Under the pieces are notes generated by a model. That model was given only the letters and a program-made list of their open reading frames with translations, was not told where the DNA came from and searched no databases. Below, in pieces: positions 35,001 through 44,717 of a stretch of 64,000 nt of DNA. The DNA comes from an uncultured archaeon. Its GTDB lineage: Archaea; Thermoproteota; EX4484-205; JAAOZP01. A program made the position numbers and the translations under genes. Each line of letters opens with the position of its first letter. Position 1 is the stretch's first letter. The stretch is taken from positions 62,001 to 126,000 of the forward strand of contig CALIBN010000012.1 of NCBI GenBank assembly GCA_938045545.1, in the 5' to 3' direction.

Positions 35001-36449
35001 TCAGCAGTGGAGCCTCACGACGTTTACCGAGTGAGGTTTCAATACTATGTTTATCTTTCCATCGGCTGCTTCAACCCGGGCCTGTTCTATTCTAACCCTG
35101 TCCGGCTCTTCAAGCGTATTCCTGTCCTCAGCCGATTCCCCTGCGATAAACTGTTGCACGCCGCTCTTCGGGGTAAATCCTTTGAAATCTACCTGGAGCT
35201 CAACACTGTCATCCTCACTCCTGTTTAAAACATATAGGTATAATGTCTCCCCGTCTTTCGAGATTGTTGCTGAAGCATCCAGGTAAGGTATGTATCCGCC
35301 GACATCGGTGGACATGTAGTGCTCTGAATCAACCAGTGTTCTAAGAACACTAGCACCCTTATTGTTGCTGTACATTTTGAAAACAAAGTATTGGGGTGTT
35401 AGAACCATGCGTCCATCAGAAGCAGCTATTGCAAGTGGCAGGACGTTCACAGTCTGTGCGAAATTACTTATTGGAACGATGTTACATAGTCTTTGAAGCA
35501 TATTCAGAACCCCTCCTGTGAAAACAGCATCCCTCACGCGCGTAATTTGTGTTACCAAGGGTTCCTTAGCTTCAGGATACCAGACGTTCCATTCGTCGAA
35601 GGCTATTTTTATCTCGTGCTCTATCCCGTATTTTATCCTAGCGGCTTTAATCAAGCCATAAACATTCTTAAGCTTCTGCTCAATCTCTTCCGGAAGAGCA
35701 ACCAGCTCCCCGTATGGCATGCTTCCCGAAGCATAGAAATGAACAGAAAGATAGTTGAAGTATCTCCCTGCTCCCTTAAGCATTTCAAGGTTCCACTCAG
35801 GATCTTCACACCCAACAGCCACAAGCTCTATGTCCGGGTCAACCTTAAGCATCTCGTTCGCATACTCAACAGTTCTCCTAGCGCATTCAGCACCATCCAT
35901 GCAGAACCCTATCTGCCATTTTCCGTGCAGCTCGTTACCTATACCCCAGAGTTTGACACGGTAAGGCTCCTCATGGCCATACTCGCGTCTTAGGGAAGAA
36001 TAGTATGTGTTCATGTTCGAATTACAGTATTCAACCCATCGCGCAGCCTCCTCAGGCGTCCCGTTTCCAGCGTTTACAACTATGAACGGCTCCGCACCTA
36101 TCAGCCTACACCACTCTATGAACTCGTCCGTGCCGAAAAGATTAGGCTCCTCAGCTCTCCACGCCATGTCGAAACGCCTCGGCCTCCGGCTTAATGGTCC
36201 AACACCATCCTCCCAGTGATAGCCGCTTGCAAAATTTCCACCGGGCCACCTTACGAGAGGAGTATTCAAATCTTTAACAGCTTTTAGAACATCAAGACGA
36301 TAACCCTTCACATTAGGTATTTCAGAATCCCTGCCCACCCAGATGCCTCCGTAGATACACTTACCCAAGTGTTCAATAAACTGGCCGTAGCATCTCTTGC
36401 TAAGAGTCCCGACCGGCGTCGTTGCGTCAACAATCACCCTGCCCTTCAA
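35001..36449 (-). CDS. GH51 alpha-L-arabinofuranosidase
   Basis: It removes arabinofuranosyl groups from hemicellulose or arabinan oligosaccharides. The 482-residue protein has the family motifs in order: YGQFIEHLGKCIYGGIW, PLVRWPGGNFASGYHWEDG, acid/base Glu173 in WGIGNELHG, VHFYASG, and nucleophile Glu286 in AFDEWNVWY. A beta-sandwich closes the protein (LYLYVLNRSEDDSVEL). There is no signal peptide, so it would act on imported oligosaccharides. With the beta-helix protein and the broken membrane glycosidase it suggests past or present use of plant-like polysaccharides. Confidence 0.95.
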   Translation of the reverse strand: MKGRVIVDATTPVGTLSKRCYGQFIEHLGKCIYGGIWVGRDSEIPNVKGYRLDVLKAVKDLNTPLVRWPGGNFASGYHWEDGVGPLSRRPRRFDMAWRAEEPNLFGTDEFIEWCRLIGAEPFIVVNAGNGTPEEAARWVEYCNSNMNTYYSSLRREYGHEEPYRVKLWGIGNELHGKWQIGFCMDGAECARRTVEYANEMLKVDPDIELVAVGCEDPEWNLEMLKGAGRYFNYLSVHFYASGSMPYGELVALPEEIEQKLKNVYGLIKAARIKYGIEHEIKIAFDEWNVWYPEAKEPLVTQITRVRDAVFTGGVLNMLQRLCNIVPISNFAQTVNVLPLAIAASDGRMVLTPQYFVFKMYSNNKGASVLRTLVDSEHYMSTDVGGYIPYLDASATISKDGETLYLYVLNRSEDDSVELQVDFKGFTPKSGVQQFIAGESAEDRNTLEEPDRVRIEQARVEAADGKINIVLKPHSVNVVRLHC

Positions 36450-36548
36450 TCCTATTCACCCTGTAAATAGAGCCATAGTAATCTAATAAAGGTATTTTTC
36501 AGACTGCTCGATAATGATCTGGAAATGGAATACCCGGCGGGCTTCACT

Positions 36549-37187
36549 CTAGAATGTTTTAGATTCGAAGTATTTCTCCAAAAGTTTACGGATACCGCTC
36601 CTAGTTATCTCCGAGAAGGTTGAAGGAACTATTCCAAGTGTTTTCGCAAGCTCCCTGGTGCCGATTTTCCTGGGAGTGTCGAAGTAGCCCATTTTCAAGG
36701 AAAGCCAGAGCACGTTCTCCTGCTTCTCGGTTAAAACATCCTCCTTATGCTCATGCTTCGTTAAACCGAGAATTCTATACTTAAACCCTAGGGACTCAAG
36801 GGTCGTTAGTATTTGCTTAAAGACCTCGTAGCCTGGTGCTATGAACTCGTAGATCATCCGGTATCCCTCTACGTGCCTGCCTGAAATAAGGAAGGCGCCT
36901 TGAGAAAGCATCGTGTTGCAGACGTTACATCCCTCTGTTTTGAAGGAAGCGAGCACGGAGCCCTTAGAGCTTTTCAGAACCCTAAGATTCTCCCCAGAGG
37001 TCTTTCGGAGCTCGCTGGCAGGGAACCGGACCAGGTGTCTCACAGAGCCCTCAGGCAGCCTTCTAACGTCGATAAGCTTGCAATCGTTAATGCCAAGCTT
37101 CGACATGAGCTCCAACCCTTTGCACTGGCTGTTCTCAACTTCGATAGTCGCATAGTACATTGCTTGTTCAAGAGCCATCCGGTCCAC
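36549..37187 (-). CDS. Bat-type helix-turn-helix (HTH_10) regulator
   Basis: The 212-residue protein has an N-terminal sensor-like region (residues 1-140) with a Cys-rich spot CNVCNTML and a C-terminal bacterio-opsin-activator HTH_10 domain: LTEKQENVLWLSLKMGYFDTPRKIG and ELAKTLGIVPSTFSEITRSG. Such proteins regulate transcription in many archaea; the signal here is unknown. It lies just upstream of, and on the same strand as, the arabinofuranosidase gene (about 100 bp), which could be its target. Confidence 0.85.
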   Translation of the reverse strand: MDRMALEQAMYYATIEVENSQCKGLELMSKLGINDCKLIDVRRLPEGSVRHLVRFPASELRKTSGENLRVLKSSKGSVLASFKTEGCNVCNTMLSQGAFLISGRHVEGYRMIYEFIAPGYEVFKQILTTLESLGFKYRILGLTKHEHKEDVLTEKQENVLWLSLKMGYFDTPRKIGTRELAKTLGIVPSTFSEITRSGIRKLLEKYFESKTF

Positions 37188-37300
37188 CTTTCCTGTAGGA
37201 TAGCTGTCCGATTAATATTAAAACCTATCTGGCCGGGTAAAAGGTTTTCTTCGGCATCGAGTTTATCTTTAAATAGGCATGCCAGAAGCATAGGCGTCAG

Positions 37301-37969
37301 ATGCTGAAAACCCTGCTTGACGCCCAGCAATTCTTAGAATGGATGGAGCGGCTTGCCTACCAATATGGATACTTAGGGGTATTCTTCCTGTCCTTCATCG
37401 GAGCCGTTTCTGTAGTCTTCCCAATACCCTATACCGTCGTGATCTACCTGATGGGTTCCGTGATAGATCCTCTTCTGATAGCCGTCTCAGGAGGCTTAGG
37501 CTCTGCCTTCGGAGAGCTAGCCGGCTACGCCCTAGGATACTACGGCAGGATGCTGATAGGCGAGGAGCGTAGGAGGAAGATGGATTACATGCTTAAGATA
37601 TTCGACCGTTACGGTGTTGCAGCAATATTCCTGTTCGCCCTAACCCCTCTGCCTGACGACCTGCTGATAATCCCGCTTGGCATAATGCGCTACAACCCGG
37701 TTAAGTTTCTCATACCGTGCATCCTGGGTAAAACCCTGATGTGTTTCATACTGGCGCTCGGAGGAAGGTTTTCGGTAAGCCTGATTAAAAGTCTTTTCGG
37801 CGGGGAGGGAGGATGGGCTGCAACCCTAGTGACTTTTGTGCTTCTAGCGGGAGTAATAATGTTGATGATGAAGATAGACTGGGAGGAAATCTTCTTCAAA
37901 TACGTTGAGAAGCAGGGTAAAGCGGGGTCAAAACAATTAAATAAGGGGTTTGGAGCCACTACTGTTTAA
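37301..37969 (+). CDS. VTT/DedA-family membrane protein
   Basis: The 222-residue protein has five or six membrane segments with the VTT pattern: YGYLGVFFLSFIGAVSVVFPIPYTVVIYLMG, SAFGELAGYALGYYGR, and LFALTPLPDDLLIIPLGIMRY with the conserved acidic and proline residues. The family includes DedA flippases and membrane-organising proteins. Its stop shares a base with the ATG of the next gene, so the three genes to 39424 form one unit. Confidence 0.85.
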   Translation: MLKTLLDAQQFLEWMERLAYQYGYLGVFFLSFIGAVSVVFPIPYTVVIYLMGSVIDPLLIAVSGGLGSAFGELAGYALGYYGRMLIGEERRRKMDYMLKIFDRYGVAAIFLFALTPLPDDLLIIPLGIMRYNPVKFLIPCILGKTLMCFILALGGRFSVSLIKSLFGGEGGWAATLVTFVLLAGVIMLMMKIDWEEIFFKYVEKQGKAGSKQLNKGFGATTV

Positions 37970-38877
37970 TGGAAAACTTTGAAAAAGAATACTGGCTTGA
38001 GGTTGAACTGCAACACCCTAAAGGATGGGTGTTAGCAGCGGAGTCAGGGGGGATGTTAGACGGGTATTTCCGGGTAGACTCGAAAACCGCGGTTAAGCTT
38101 GAGGTAAAGTGGGAGAAACAGGCTTCTGACAGGAGGGCGAAGGCGAAAGTGCAACCGATGGTTGTGATAAACAAGTTTATCGAAGACTATATGACGCGGG
38201 CTAAGAGAAAAGGGAAGGCTGAAGTATATGAGCGGGGGAGTGCAAGGATCTGCGAGCACAACGCTTACTTCGCAAGATGGCGGGATGTTGGCGACATAGT
38301 TACCCTCTCTTGGGTGTGTGAAGACGAGAAAAAGGTTTTCCTTCTCAACTATTATCTGGAGCCGGGTGAGAAATGGGAGGATGTTGCAAGCTGGCTGATC
38401 CCAGGGTTTGTATGCCATACTTCGGAAAAATTCTGGCGGTACCGTCTGATTGGCGTGGAGTTCAAAGTGCCTAAGGGGTATGCTCTTCAAACAAGGAAGC
38501 TTCTACTCGGTAAGCCGATAGTCGTTTTCAAAGCAGGGGGGAAAACACTGCTGATCCACTGGTCTACTTTCGCCAGAGAAACCCTTGCTAAGTATAAGAA
38601 CCTTGTCGAATGGGCGAAGAAGGAGGTTCCGAAAGAAGTCGGCAGCATCATGAAGGGGTTGAAATACGATAAGCTTAAGCCCGAGGAGGAGACGGGGAAA
38701 ATGATGCTGGAGGAAACGGAGCGAACATTCTTCAGCGGCAAGACGACTGTTAAAACGTTAAGGATTTGGCATGACTCGGATTCGAACAGAATATTCTTAA
38801 CAGGCTACACCGGCCCCAGGGAAAACATGATCGACCTAGAGGAGCTTGAGAAAAGCATAGTGTTTAAGCCGGAATAG
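37969..38877 (+). CDS. Hypothetical protein between VTT and PqqD-like genes
   Basis: I do not recognise this 302-residue soluble protein. It looks like two related halves of beta-rich structure: residues 1-155 (YWLEVELQHPKGWVLAAESGGML, LSWVCEDEKKVFLLNYYL) and 156-302 (LIGVEFKVPKGYALQTRKLLLGK, LRIWHDSDSNRIFLTGY). Each has a PKGW/PKGY phrase early and a strand pair late, which suggests an internal duplication. It overlaps the VTT gene by one base and is 10 bp from the PqqD-like gene. Confidence 0.65.
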   Translation: MENFEKEYWLEVELQHPKGWVLAAESGGMLDGYFRVDSKTAVKLEVKWEKQASDRRAKAKVQPMVVINKFIEDYMTRAKRKGKAEVYERGSARICEHNAYFARWRDVGDIVTLSWVCEDEKKVFLLNYYLEPGEKWEDVASWLIPGFVCHTSEKFWRYRLIGVEFKVPKGYALQTRKLLLGKPIVVFKAGGKTLLIHWSTFARETLAKYKNLVEWAKKEVPKEVGSIMKGLKYDKLKPEEETGKMMLEETERTFFSGKTTVKTLRIWHDSDSNRIFLTGYTGPRENMIDLEELEKSIVFKPE

Positions 38878-38887
38878 GTGAACAGAG

Positions 38888-39424
38888 ATGCCGCTTTTCG
38901 GAAAAAAGAAGGAGCCCCCGAGGGTTTCGCCGGGAAGGCTGTACAGGAGCATACCCATCGTAAACCCGAGGGTTAAGCACGAGGAGGATGCTGACGGCAT
39001 CGTCACGATCCTTATCCCCGTCCCGACGGGCGACCCTAAAAAGCCCGAGAGAACGGCGAGGATAAAGCTCGACGCGATAGGGAGCAAGGTTTGGAAGAGA
39101 ATAGACGGGAAAACCGCGCTGAACGAAATGGTTCAGTGGATGAAGCAGGAATTCATGCTGACCGAGAGGGAGGCGGAGGTCTCGCTATCCATGTTCATGA
39201 AGAGCCTTGTAGACAAAAAACTTGTGGCACTTGCCCTGCCGCCGCCGACGCCTGGAACACCTGAGGTTCAGGAGGAAATAGAGAGAATAAGGTTTGAAAT
39301 AGAGGAGCTTGAAAAAGCCTTTAGAAAGAAGAAGGTGGATGAGAAAACCTTCAGAGAGCTTAAAGAGAAATACGAACAAGCCATCAGGGAGCTTAAGGAG
39401 AAAGAAGCCGGCGGAGATTCTTGA
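38888..39424 (+). CDS. PqqD-like protein with C-terminal coiled coil
   Basis: The 178-residue protein has a PqqD-like winged-helix domain at about 40-120: IKLDAIGSKVWKRIDGKTALNEMVQWMKQEF and FMKSLVDKKLVAL. PqqD domains bind RiPP precursor leader peptides and hand them to radical SAM enzymes. A Pro-rich linker and a long charged helix follow (EEIERIRFEIEELEKAFRKK). Radical SAM or precursor genes do not lie next to it, so the domain may have another use here. It is the third gene of the VTT cluster. Confidence 0.75.
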   Translation: MPLFGKKKEPPRVSPGRLYRSIPIVNPRVKHEEDADGIVTILIPVPTGDPKKPERTARIKLDAIGSKVWKRIDGKTALNEMVQWMKQEFMLTEREAEVSLSMFMKSLVDKKLVALALPPPTPGTPEVQEEIERIRFEIEELEKAFRKKKVDEKTFRELKEKYEQAIRELKEKEAGGDS

Positions 39425-39523
39425 AGCCAGCCTACATGTTTTAGCAACAATCCTACGCTTCCCTATTGTAAGAGTCGCGCATGCTTGGTAATAGCATGCT
39501 TTTAAAGGAGTAGGCAATAATAT

Positions 39524-39719
39524 GATTTAGGCATGCACTAAATCATCTGGAAACGTTTAAATAGTGTGAAATCCCTTTTCCTTCTCCTCAGATACTTCAG
39601 TGGCGAAACCAATACGAGGAAGCGGAAGAATAGGCGTAAGCAGGTTTTCAGCAATATGTATTCATTTCTCTTGCGCAGGGATTTTTCTTGAAGCCTATTG
39701 GGTTAAGAGGTGTTTTTAA
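39524..39719 (+). promoter_or_regulatory. carB upstream region: hairpin, TATA box and long leader
   Basis: An inverted repeat GATTTAG (39524-39530) / CTAAATC (39538-39544) precedes a TATA box (GTTTAAATA, 39555-39563). Transcription from it would give a leader of about 130 nt. The leader has a 39-codon frame (GTG 39600 to TAA 39717-39719) whose stop touches the carB ATG at 39720. The frame may be chance. Confidence 0.4.
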
Positions 39720-42700
39720 ATGCCTAGGATGAGTAACATAAGAAGAGCGCTCGTCATAGGAAGCGGGGGAATCGTTATTGCTCAAGCAGCGGAATTCGAT
39801 TACAGCGGAAGCCAGGCTTTGAAGGCTTTGAAGGAGGAGGGTATAGAGACGGTGATCGTGAACCCGAATATTGCGACGATTCAGACGAGCAGGAGGATGG
39901 CTGACAAGGTGTATCTTGAGCCGTTAACCGTTAAATCGGTTTCAAGAATAATCGAGAAGGAGAGGGTTGACGGTATTCTGCTTGGCTTCGGGGGTCAGAC
40001 GGCTCTCAACCTTGGCATAGGCCTGCATGAGGCAGGTGTCTTAGACAAGTATGGTGTTAAAGTATTGGGGTGCTCCATTGAAACCATTAGGATGGCTGAG
40101 GACAGGGACCTGTTTAGGAGGGCCATGTGGGAGATAGGTTTGGAGGTTCCTCCGAGCAGTATTGCAAGAACCCCGGAGGAGGCGATCGAAGCCTCGGAGA
40201 GCCTGGGTTTTCCGCTTCTCGTCAGAACCTCTTTCACGCTCGGGGGTCAGAGCTCAGGCATAGCTAGGAACCCGAGTGAGCTTTACGATGCGGTTTCAAA
40301 GGCTTTGAAATGGAGCATTAACGGGGAGGTTTTGATAGAGAGGTCCTACTACGGGTGGAAGGAGCTTGAATACGAGTATATGAGGGACTACTATGGGAAC
40401 AGTGTTTCAGTCGCGACTATGGAGGGTTTCGACCCTCTAGGCGTCCACACGGGTGAGAAAATAGTTGTGGTTCCGATTCAGACGCTTACTAACAAGGAGT
40501 ACCATAGGCTTAGGGAGGCTGGCCTCAGAATCGTGGATAAGCTTGGAATAGTTGGAGAGTGCAACATTCAGTTCGGCTTGAATCCTGAAAACGGGGATCT
40601 CATCGTCGTCGAGGTCAACCCGAGGCTTTCAAGGTCTAGCGCGCTGGCGTCTAAGGCCACCGGCTATCCTCTGGCATACCTTGCAGCGAAGCTCGCCCTA
40701 GGATACCGGATAGAGGAGCTTACGAACAAAGTTACTGGAGTTACGAAGGCTAGTTTCGAGCCGGCACTGGACTATGTGGTTGTAAAGATCCCCCGGTGGG
40801 ATTTCAAAAAGTTCGGGAACGTTGATAGAACCATAGGAACCATGATGAAATCGGTGGGCGAGGTGATGGCCATTGGCAGGACCTTTGAAGAAGCCTTGCA
40901 GAAGGCTGTCAGAATGCTTCAGGTAGGCAGGGTCGGCGTAGTGGGGAATGAGGGCGAGGAAGACGGGGTTCCATCCGATTTAACGGAGTTTCTTAAGCCG
41001 AGTGATGAGAGGCTTTTCAACATCGTCAGGGCGTTGAAGGCTGGTGTTAGCGTAGACGAGATAAGCAGTGTGACGGGCATAGACAAATGGTTTCTCTACA
41101 GAATACTGAGCATAATCCGTGTTGACTCTGAGCTCAAATCCCTCCGTGGTGTGAAGGATGAGGAAGAGATCGTTGAGAAGATTAAGGAGGCTAAGAGGCT
41201 TGGCTTCTCAGACGTTCAGATAGCAAGAAGGCTCGGGTGGAGCGAAGACGAGGTTAGGAGTTTCAGGATTAAACATGGTGTCAAACCAGTATTCAAACTG
41301 ATAGACACGATGGCTGCTGAATGGGAGTCGGTTACAAACTATCTTTACGCTACCTATGGGGACGAGGCCAATGATGTTTCAGAAACCACTGGCAGAAGGA
41401 AGGTGGTGATTCTTGGAGCTGGGACGAACAGGATTGGGAGCAGCGTCGAGTTTGACTATTGCACGATGCACACCGTATGGTCTATGAAGGAGGAGGGTTT
41501 CGACGAGGCTATCGTCGTTAACAATAATCCTGAAACAGTCTCCACGGACTACGACATGTCGGATAAGCTGTATTTCGAAGAACTGTCGTTTGAAAGAGTT
41601 ATGGATATTGTGGAGGCTGAGAAGCCTGAGGGCGTTGTAGTGACTATGGGCGGGCAGGATCCGATCAACATTAGCCAAAAACTCTATGAGCATGGTGTTA
41701 GAATCCTTGGAACATCTCCGCTTAGCATAGATTTCGCTGAGGACAGGGCTAAGTTCAGCCTCCTGCTTGATAATCTAGGCATAAAGCAACCGGTCTGGAC
41801 AAGAGTGACCAGCATGGAGGAGGCTGTTGCGAAAGCAAGGGAGATAGGATACCCTGTTCTAATAAGGCCTTCCTACGTGCTGTCTGGGGCTGCGATGAAC
41901 GTTGCTGCAAACGAGGAGGAGCTTGTAGAATATATTCGCAACGCAACCAGAATATCCCCGGAGCACTCCGTGGTCATAAGCAAGTTTTTTGAGCAGGCTT
42001 ATGAAGCGGAGGTTGACGCTGTTAGTGACGGCGAGGAGGTTTTCATAGGCGGGGTGATGGAGCACCTGGAGTATGCTGGAACACACAGCGGAGACGCTAC
42101 CATCGTCCTCCCACCGCAGAGGCTTACTGAAGACATTGTTGAAAAGATTAAGGATTACACTGTTAGAATTGCGAAGGAGCTCCGGATAATCGGGGCTTTT
42201 AACATACAGTACTTGGTTAAGGGTTCGGAGGTCTACGTGATAGAGGCCAACGTTAGAGCCAGTAGAACCATGCCTTTCGTAAGCAAGACGAGGGGCATCC
42301 CACTCATATGGCTTGCAGGAAAGCTTATTGCTAGGCGGAAGCTTAGCGAGTTTAAAGATTCGCTGAAGTACAACAGTAGGACGATCGGCGTTAAAGTACC
42401 TGTCTTCTCGTTCGTCAGGCTTAAAGGAGCCGATCCTGTTCTAGGCGTTGAAATGAGGTCGACTGGCGAAGTAGCGTGCATAGGCTACAACTTCATAAAT
42501 ACTTTCATCCGGGCCTGGGAGTCTTCAGGTCTAAGACTACCGTCTAAAAACGACATCATATTCATAACGGTTAGAGACGAGGATAAGCCTAAGGCTTTAA
42601 AACTAGCTTTAAACCTTAAAGAAATGGGGTTCACAATAGCCGCCACTCGACGAACAAGGGACTTTCTGGTTTCTAACGGTTTGAACGACGTGGTGCTGGT

Positions 42701-42992
42701 TAGGAGGCTTAGCGAGAAGTCTGATGACGGAGTAGACGCGACAAGTTTCCTCGCAAGCGGGAGAATAGGCATGGTAGTAAACACTCCAGACCCCAAGGAT
42801 AAGAGTACTCTTGAAGACATGTATACGATAAGGAGGACGGCTGTAGAATTCGCTATACCCGTGATCACAAGCCTCGAGGTTGCGGAGAAGATTGTTGAAG
42901 CAATACGTTTCAAAAACAATAATGGCGGCGAGCAGGAGCCGTATTCTTTAGACGAGTACCACCGTGACCTGCCTCTGTCAATATACGTTTAG
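39720..42992 (+). CDS. carB: Carbamoyl-phosphate synthase large subunit
   Basis: The enzyme makes carbamoyl phosphate from bicarbonate, ammonia and two ATP for pyrimidine and arginine synthesis. The 1090-residue protein has the two homologous ATP-grasp halves: VIGSGGIVIAQAAEFDYSGSQA with LGFGGQTALNLG, and ILGAGTNRIGSSVEFDYC with VTMGGQDPINI. EVNPRLSRSSALASKATGYP and EANVRASRTMPFVSKT hold the metal-binding residues of each half, and a C-terminal methylglyoxal-synthase-like regulatory domain follows (residues about 945-1080). The middle oligomerisation domain is present. The small amidotransferase subunit gene carA is not adjacent, which is unusual. Confidence 0.97.
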   Translation: MPRMSNIRRALVIGSGGIVIAQAAEFDYSGSQALKALKEEGIETVIVNPNIATIQTSRRMADKVYLEPLTVKSVSRIIEKERVDGILLGFGGQTALNLGIGLHEAGVLDKYGVKVLGCSIETIRMAEDRDLFRRAMWEIGLEVPPSSIARTPEEAIEASESLGFPLLVRTSFTLGGQSSGIARNPSELYDAVSKALKWSINGEVLIERSYYGWKELEYEYMRDYYGNSVSVATMEGFDPLGVHTGEKIVVVPIQTLTNKEYHRLREAGLRIVDKLGIVGECNIQFGLNPENGDLIVVEVNPRLSRSSALASKATGYPLAYLAAKLALGYRIEELTNKVTGVTKASFEPALDYVVVKIPRWDFKKFGNVDRTIGTMMKSVGEVMAIGRTFEEALQKAVRMLQVGRVGVVGNEGEEDGVPSDLTEFLKPSDERLFNIVRALKAGVSVDEISSVTGIDKWFLYRILSIIRVDSELKSLRGVKDEEEIVEKIKEAKRLGFSDVQIARRLGWSEDEVRSFRIKHGVKPVFKLIDTMAAEWESVTNYLYATYGDEANDVSETTGRRKVVILGAGTNRIGSSVEFDYCTMHTVWSMKEEGFDEAIVVNNNPETVSTDYDMSDKLYFEELSFERVMDIVEAEKPEGVVVTMGGQDPINISQKLYEHGVRILGTSPLSIDFAEDRAKFSLLLDNLGIKQPVWTRVTSMEEAVAKAREIGYPVLIRPSYVLSGAAMNVAANEEELVEYIRNATRISPEHSVVISKFFEQAYEAEVDAVSDGEEVFIGGVMEHLEYAGTHSGDATIVLPPQRLTEDIVEKIKDYTVRIAKELRIIGAFNIQYLVKGSEVYVIEANVRASRTMPFVSKTRGIPLIWLAGKLIARRKLSEFKDSLKYNSRTIGVKVPVFSFVRLKGADPVLGVEMRSTGEVACIGYNFINTFIRAWESSGLRLPSKNDIIFITVRDEDKPKALKLALNLKEMGFTIAATRRTRDFLVSNGLNDVVLVRRLSEKSDDGVDATSFLASGRIGMVVNTPDPKDKSTLEDMYTIRRTAVEFAIPVITSLEVAEKIVEAIRFKNNNGGEQEPYSLDEYHRDLPLSIYV

Positions 42993-44669
42993 CTAGGGTT
43001 GAACATACGTGAGTATCTTCCTTAGAAACCTTGTTTTTTCAAGAGAATCCCGAATGTTAAGGATTATGCTCAGCATCGGGGAGACGATTCCTGGTGAAAC
43101 AGACATTGTTTTCCCGCTTGCCATTCTACCGCCGACAATACTGTTGAACAAGAGGTCGAACTTGCCGTCAATCTCGTCCTGCGTAGAGGACACTACTGTG
43201 GCGGAGAAATCAGCCATCATCTCCTGAATCTTCATGATTCTTTCAAGAATCGGGGTCAATGCTTTTCTAGTCTTGCCGACAACATACTTCCATTCCGCCA
43301 GATTATTGGATAAAACTGTTGTCTGAAGCAGGGCTGGTTTCTTCCTTCTAAGCTCCTGCAGCAGTTTATAAGCCTCAACGGATTCGCTGATCGAGCTTAG
43401 AATAACATCTTCCTCCTCCAGGATGCTGCTTAATGCTTGTCTAAGCATGCTCAGCTGCATCGCCCTATCCGGAAGCCGGGCAGCATAGAGCCAAGGTACG
43501 ACGCTCTCCATCTGGTCGACAACCTTGCTAGCAGAGTCGCGAACCAGCTTCAGCATCCTGCAGGATTCAGACGCTTCCCTAAGGGTCTCCTGGCCTACAG
43601 CCTCTGCGGATGGCATGCTAACCTTCTCCCTGCTCAAGTAATCTTTCAGCAGCACAGCATTTCCGAGCAGGCCATGCGTGAAAGGAGTTTTACAGCTCTC
43701 CACGTGAGAGAAGAAGAGAACGATCTTTCCAGATCCATGTTCAGTAAACCCGATGCTGCTAGCGCCCCCTATTTTTTTAAGCGCTTCCTCGTATGGTACA
43801 CCATACTCCACGCTAGTAGAAGGCAGCACCATTTTTGCGAAAACCTGTTTAGCGTTAGTGATTTTAGCAATCGGGCCCGTGTGAAACATCGTGAGCTCAC
43901 CCCTGTACCCTAGTGTCAACATTCCTCTCCGCGTAATCCTCGACTTGACGAGGCCTGTTACAGGGTAAGTCCTTAAAACCCCGCTTAGCCGCCTTCCTGA
44001 GAAAACAGGCCAAGAAGGCTCTGAAACCGTGTCGCTCAGGAGCTTGCACTCAACAACCTGCAGCTCGCTCCAGGCCTCTATCTCTCCGTACGCGGATATT
44101 GGCAGGTTAACTGGTTTAAGTGGAAGCAGTGCACCGGCGCATATTCCAACGTATATGCCTCCGGACTCTACGAATTGCCTGACCATCCTAGCTTCCTCTT
44201 TCCCGAGCGACCTGAGAATTTCAAAGCTATCTCCGCCGCCAACTATCAAGACGTCTAGAGCACGCAGGTCCTCCAGCGTTAACGGCCCTGGGAGTAGAGA
44301 TATCCTCCTGAAACCCATGTTGAACAAAGCCTCCACAGTTTCTTTCAAGCAGGATACTGAAACCCCGTTTCCACTGTATAATCCGATGAGCGGGCTGCGC
44401 AACCAGGCAACGCTTTGCTGATCCATGGTTTTTAAAGGCTTCAACTCTACACCGTACTCTTCACCAAGATTCTTCGCCAAGTATTCCGAATAAACGTCTT
44501 CTACACCGATCACGAAGTCCCCGGGCTTAAGAACAGAGTCTCTGGAACCTCTTAGCTTCACGGCCCTGCCAACTTTAAACCCTGATTCGAGAAGATTATT
44601 TACAAGCCTATATGCGTTAGAATAGGCTTCTCCACCGCCTTTCTTAAACCGTGTCCTCCACCACTTCAA
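42993..44669 (-). CDS. BPL_N-like GATase domain protein with helical C-terminal half
   Basis: The 558-residue protein has a class I GATase-like fold at about 95-320: LGLYSGNGVSVSCLKETVEAL type start, DVLIVGGGDSFEILRSLG and GGIYVGICAGALLPL with the nucleophile-elbow Cys. This matches the BPL_N family (N-terminal domain of fungal biotin ligases; hydrolase activity unproven). The last 200 residues are helical and unrecognised. The gene is convergent and abuts carB without a gap. It follows the GH3-like gene by 48 bp on the minus strand. Confidence 0.75.
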   Translation of the reverse strand: MKWWRTRFKKGGGEAYSNAYRLVNNLLESGFKVGRAVKLRGSRDSVLKPGDFVIGVEDVYSEYLAKNLGEEYGVELKPLKTMDQQSVAWLRSPLIGLYSGNGVSVSCLKETVEALFNMGFRRISLLPGPLTLEDLRALDVLIVGGGDSFEILRSLGKEEARMVRQFVESGGIYVGICAGALLPLKPVNLPISAYGEIEAWSELQVVECKLLSDTVSEPSWPVFSGRRLSGVLRTYPVTGLVKSRITRRGMLTLGYRGELTMFHTGPIAKITNAKQVFAKMVLPSTSVEYGVPYEEALKKIGGASSIGFTEHGSGKIVLFFSHVESCKTPFTHGLLGNAVLLKDYLSREKVSMPSAEAVGQETLREASESCRMLKLVRDSASKVVDQMESVVPWLYAARLPDRAMQLSMLRQALSSILEEEDVILSSISESVEAYKLLQELRRKKPALLQTTVLSNNLAEWKYVVGKTRKALTPILERIMKIQEMMADFSATVVSSTQDEIDGKFDLLFNSIVGGRMASGKTMSVSPGIVSPMLSIILNIRDSLEKTRFLRKILTYVQP

Positions 44670-44717
44670 CGTTCCCAGAGAAGCATCAGCCAGTATTTAA
44701 TCTCATCTGAATAACTC

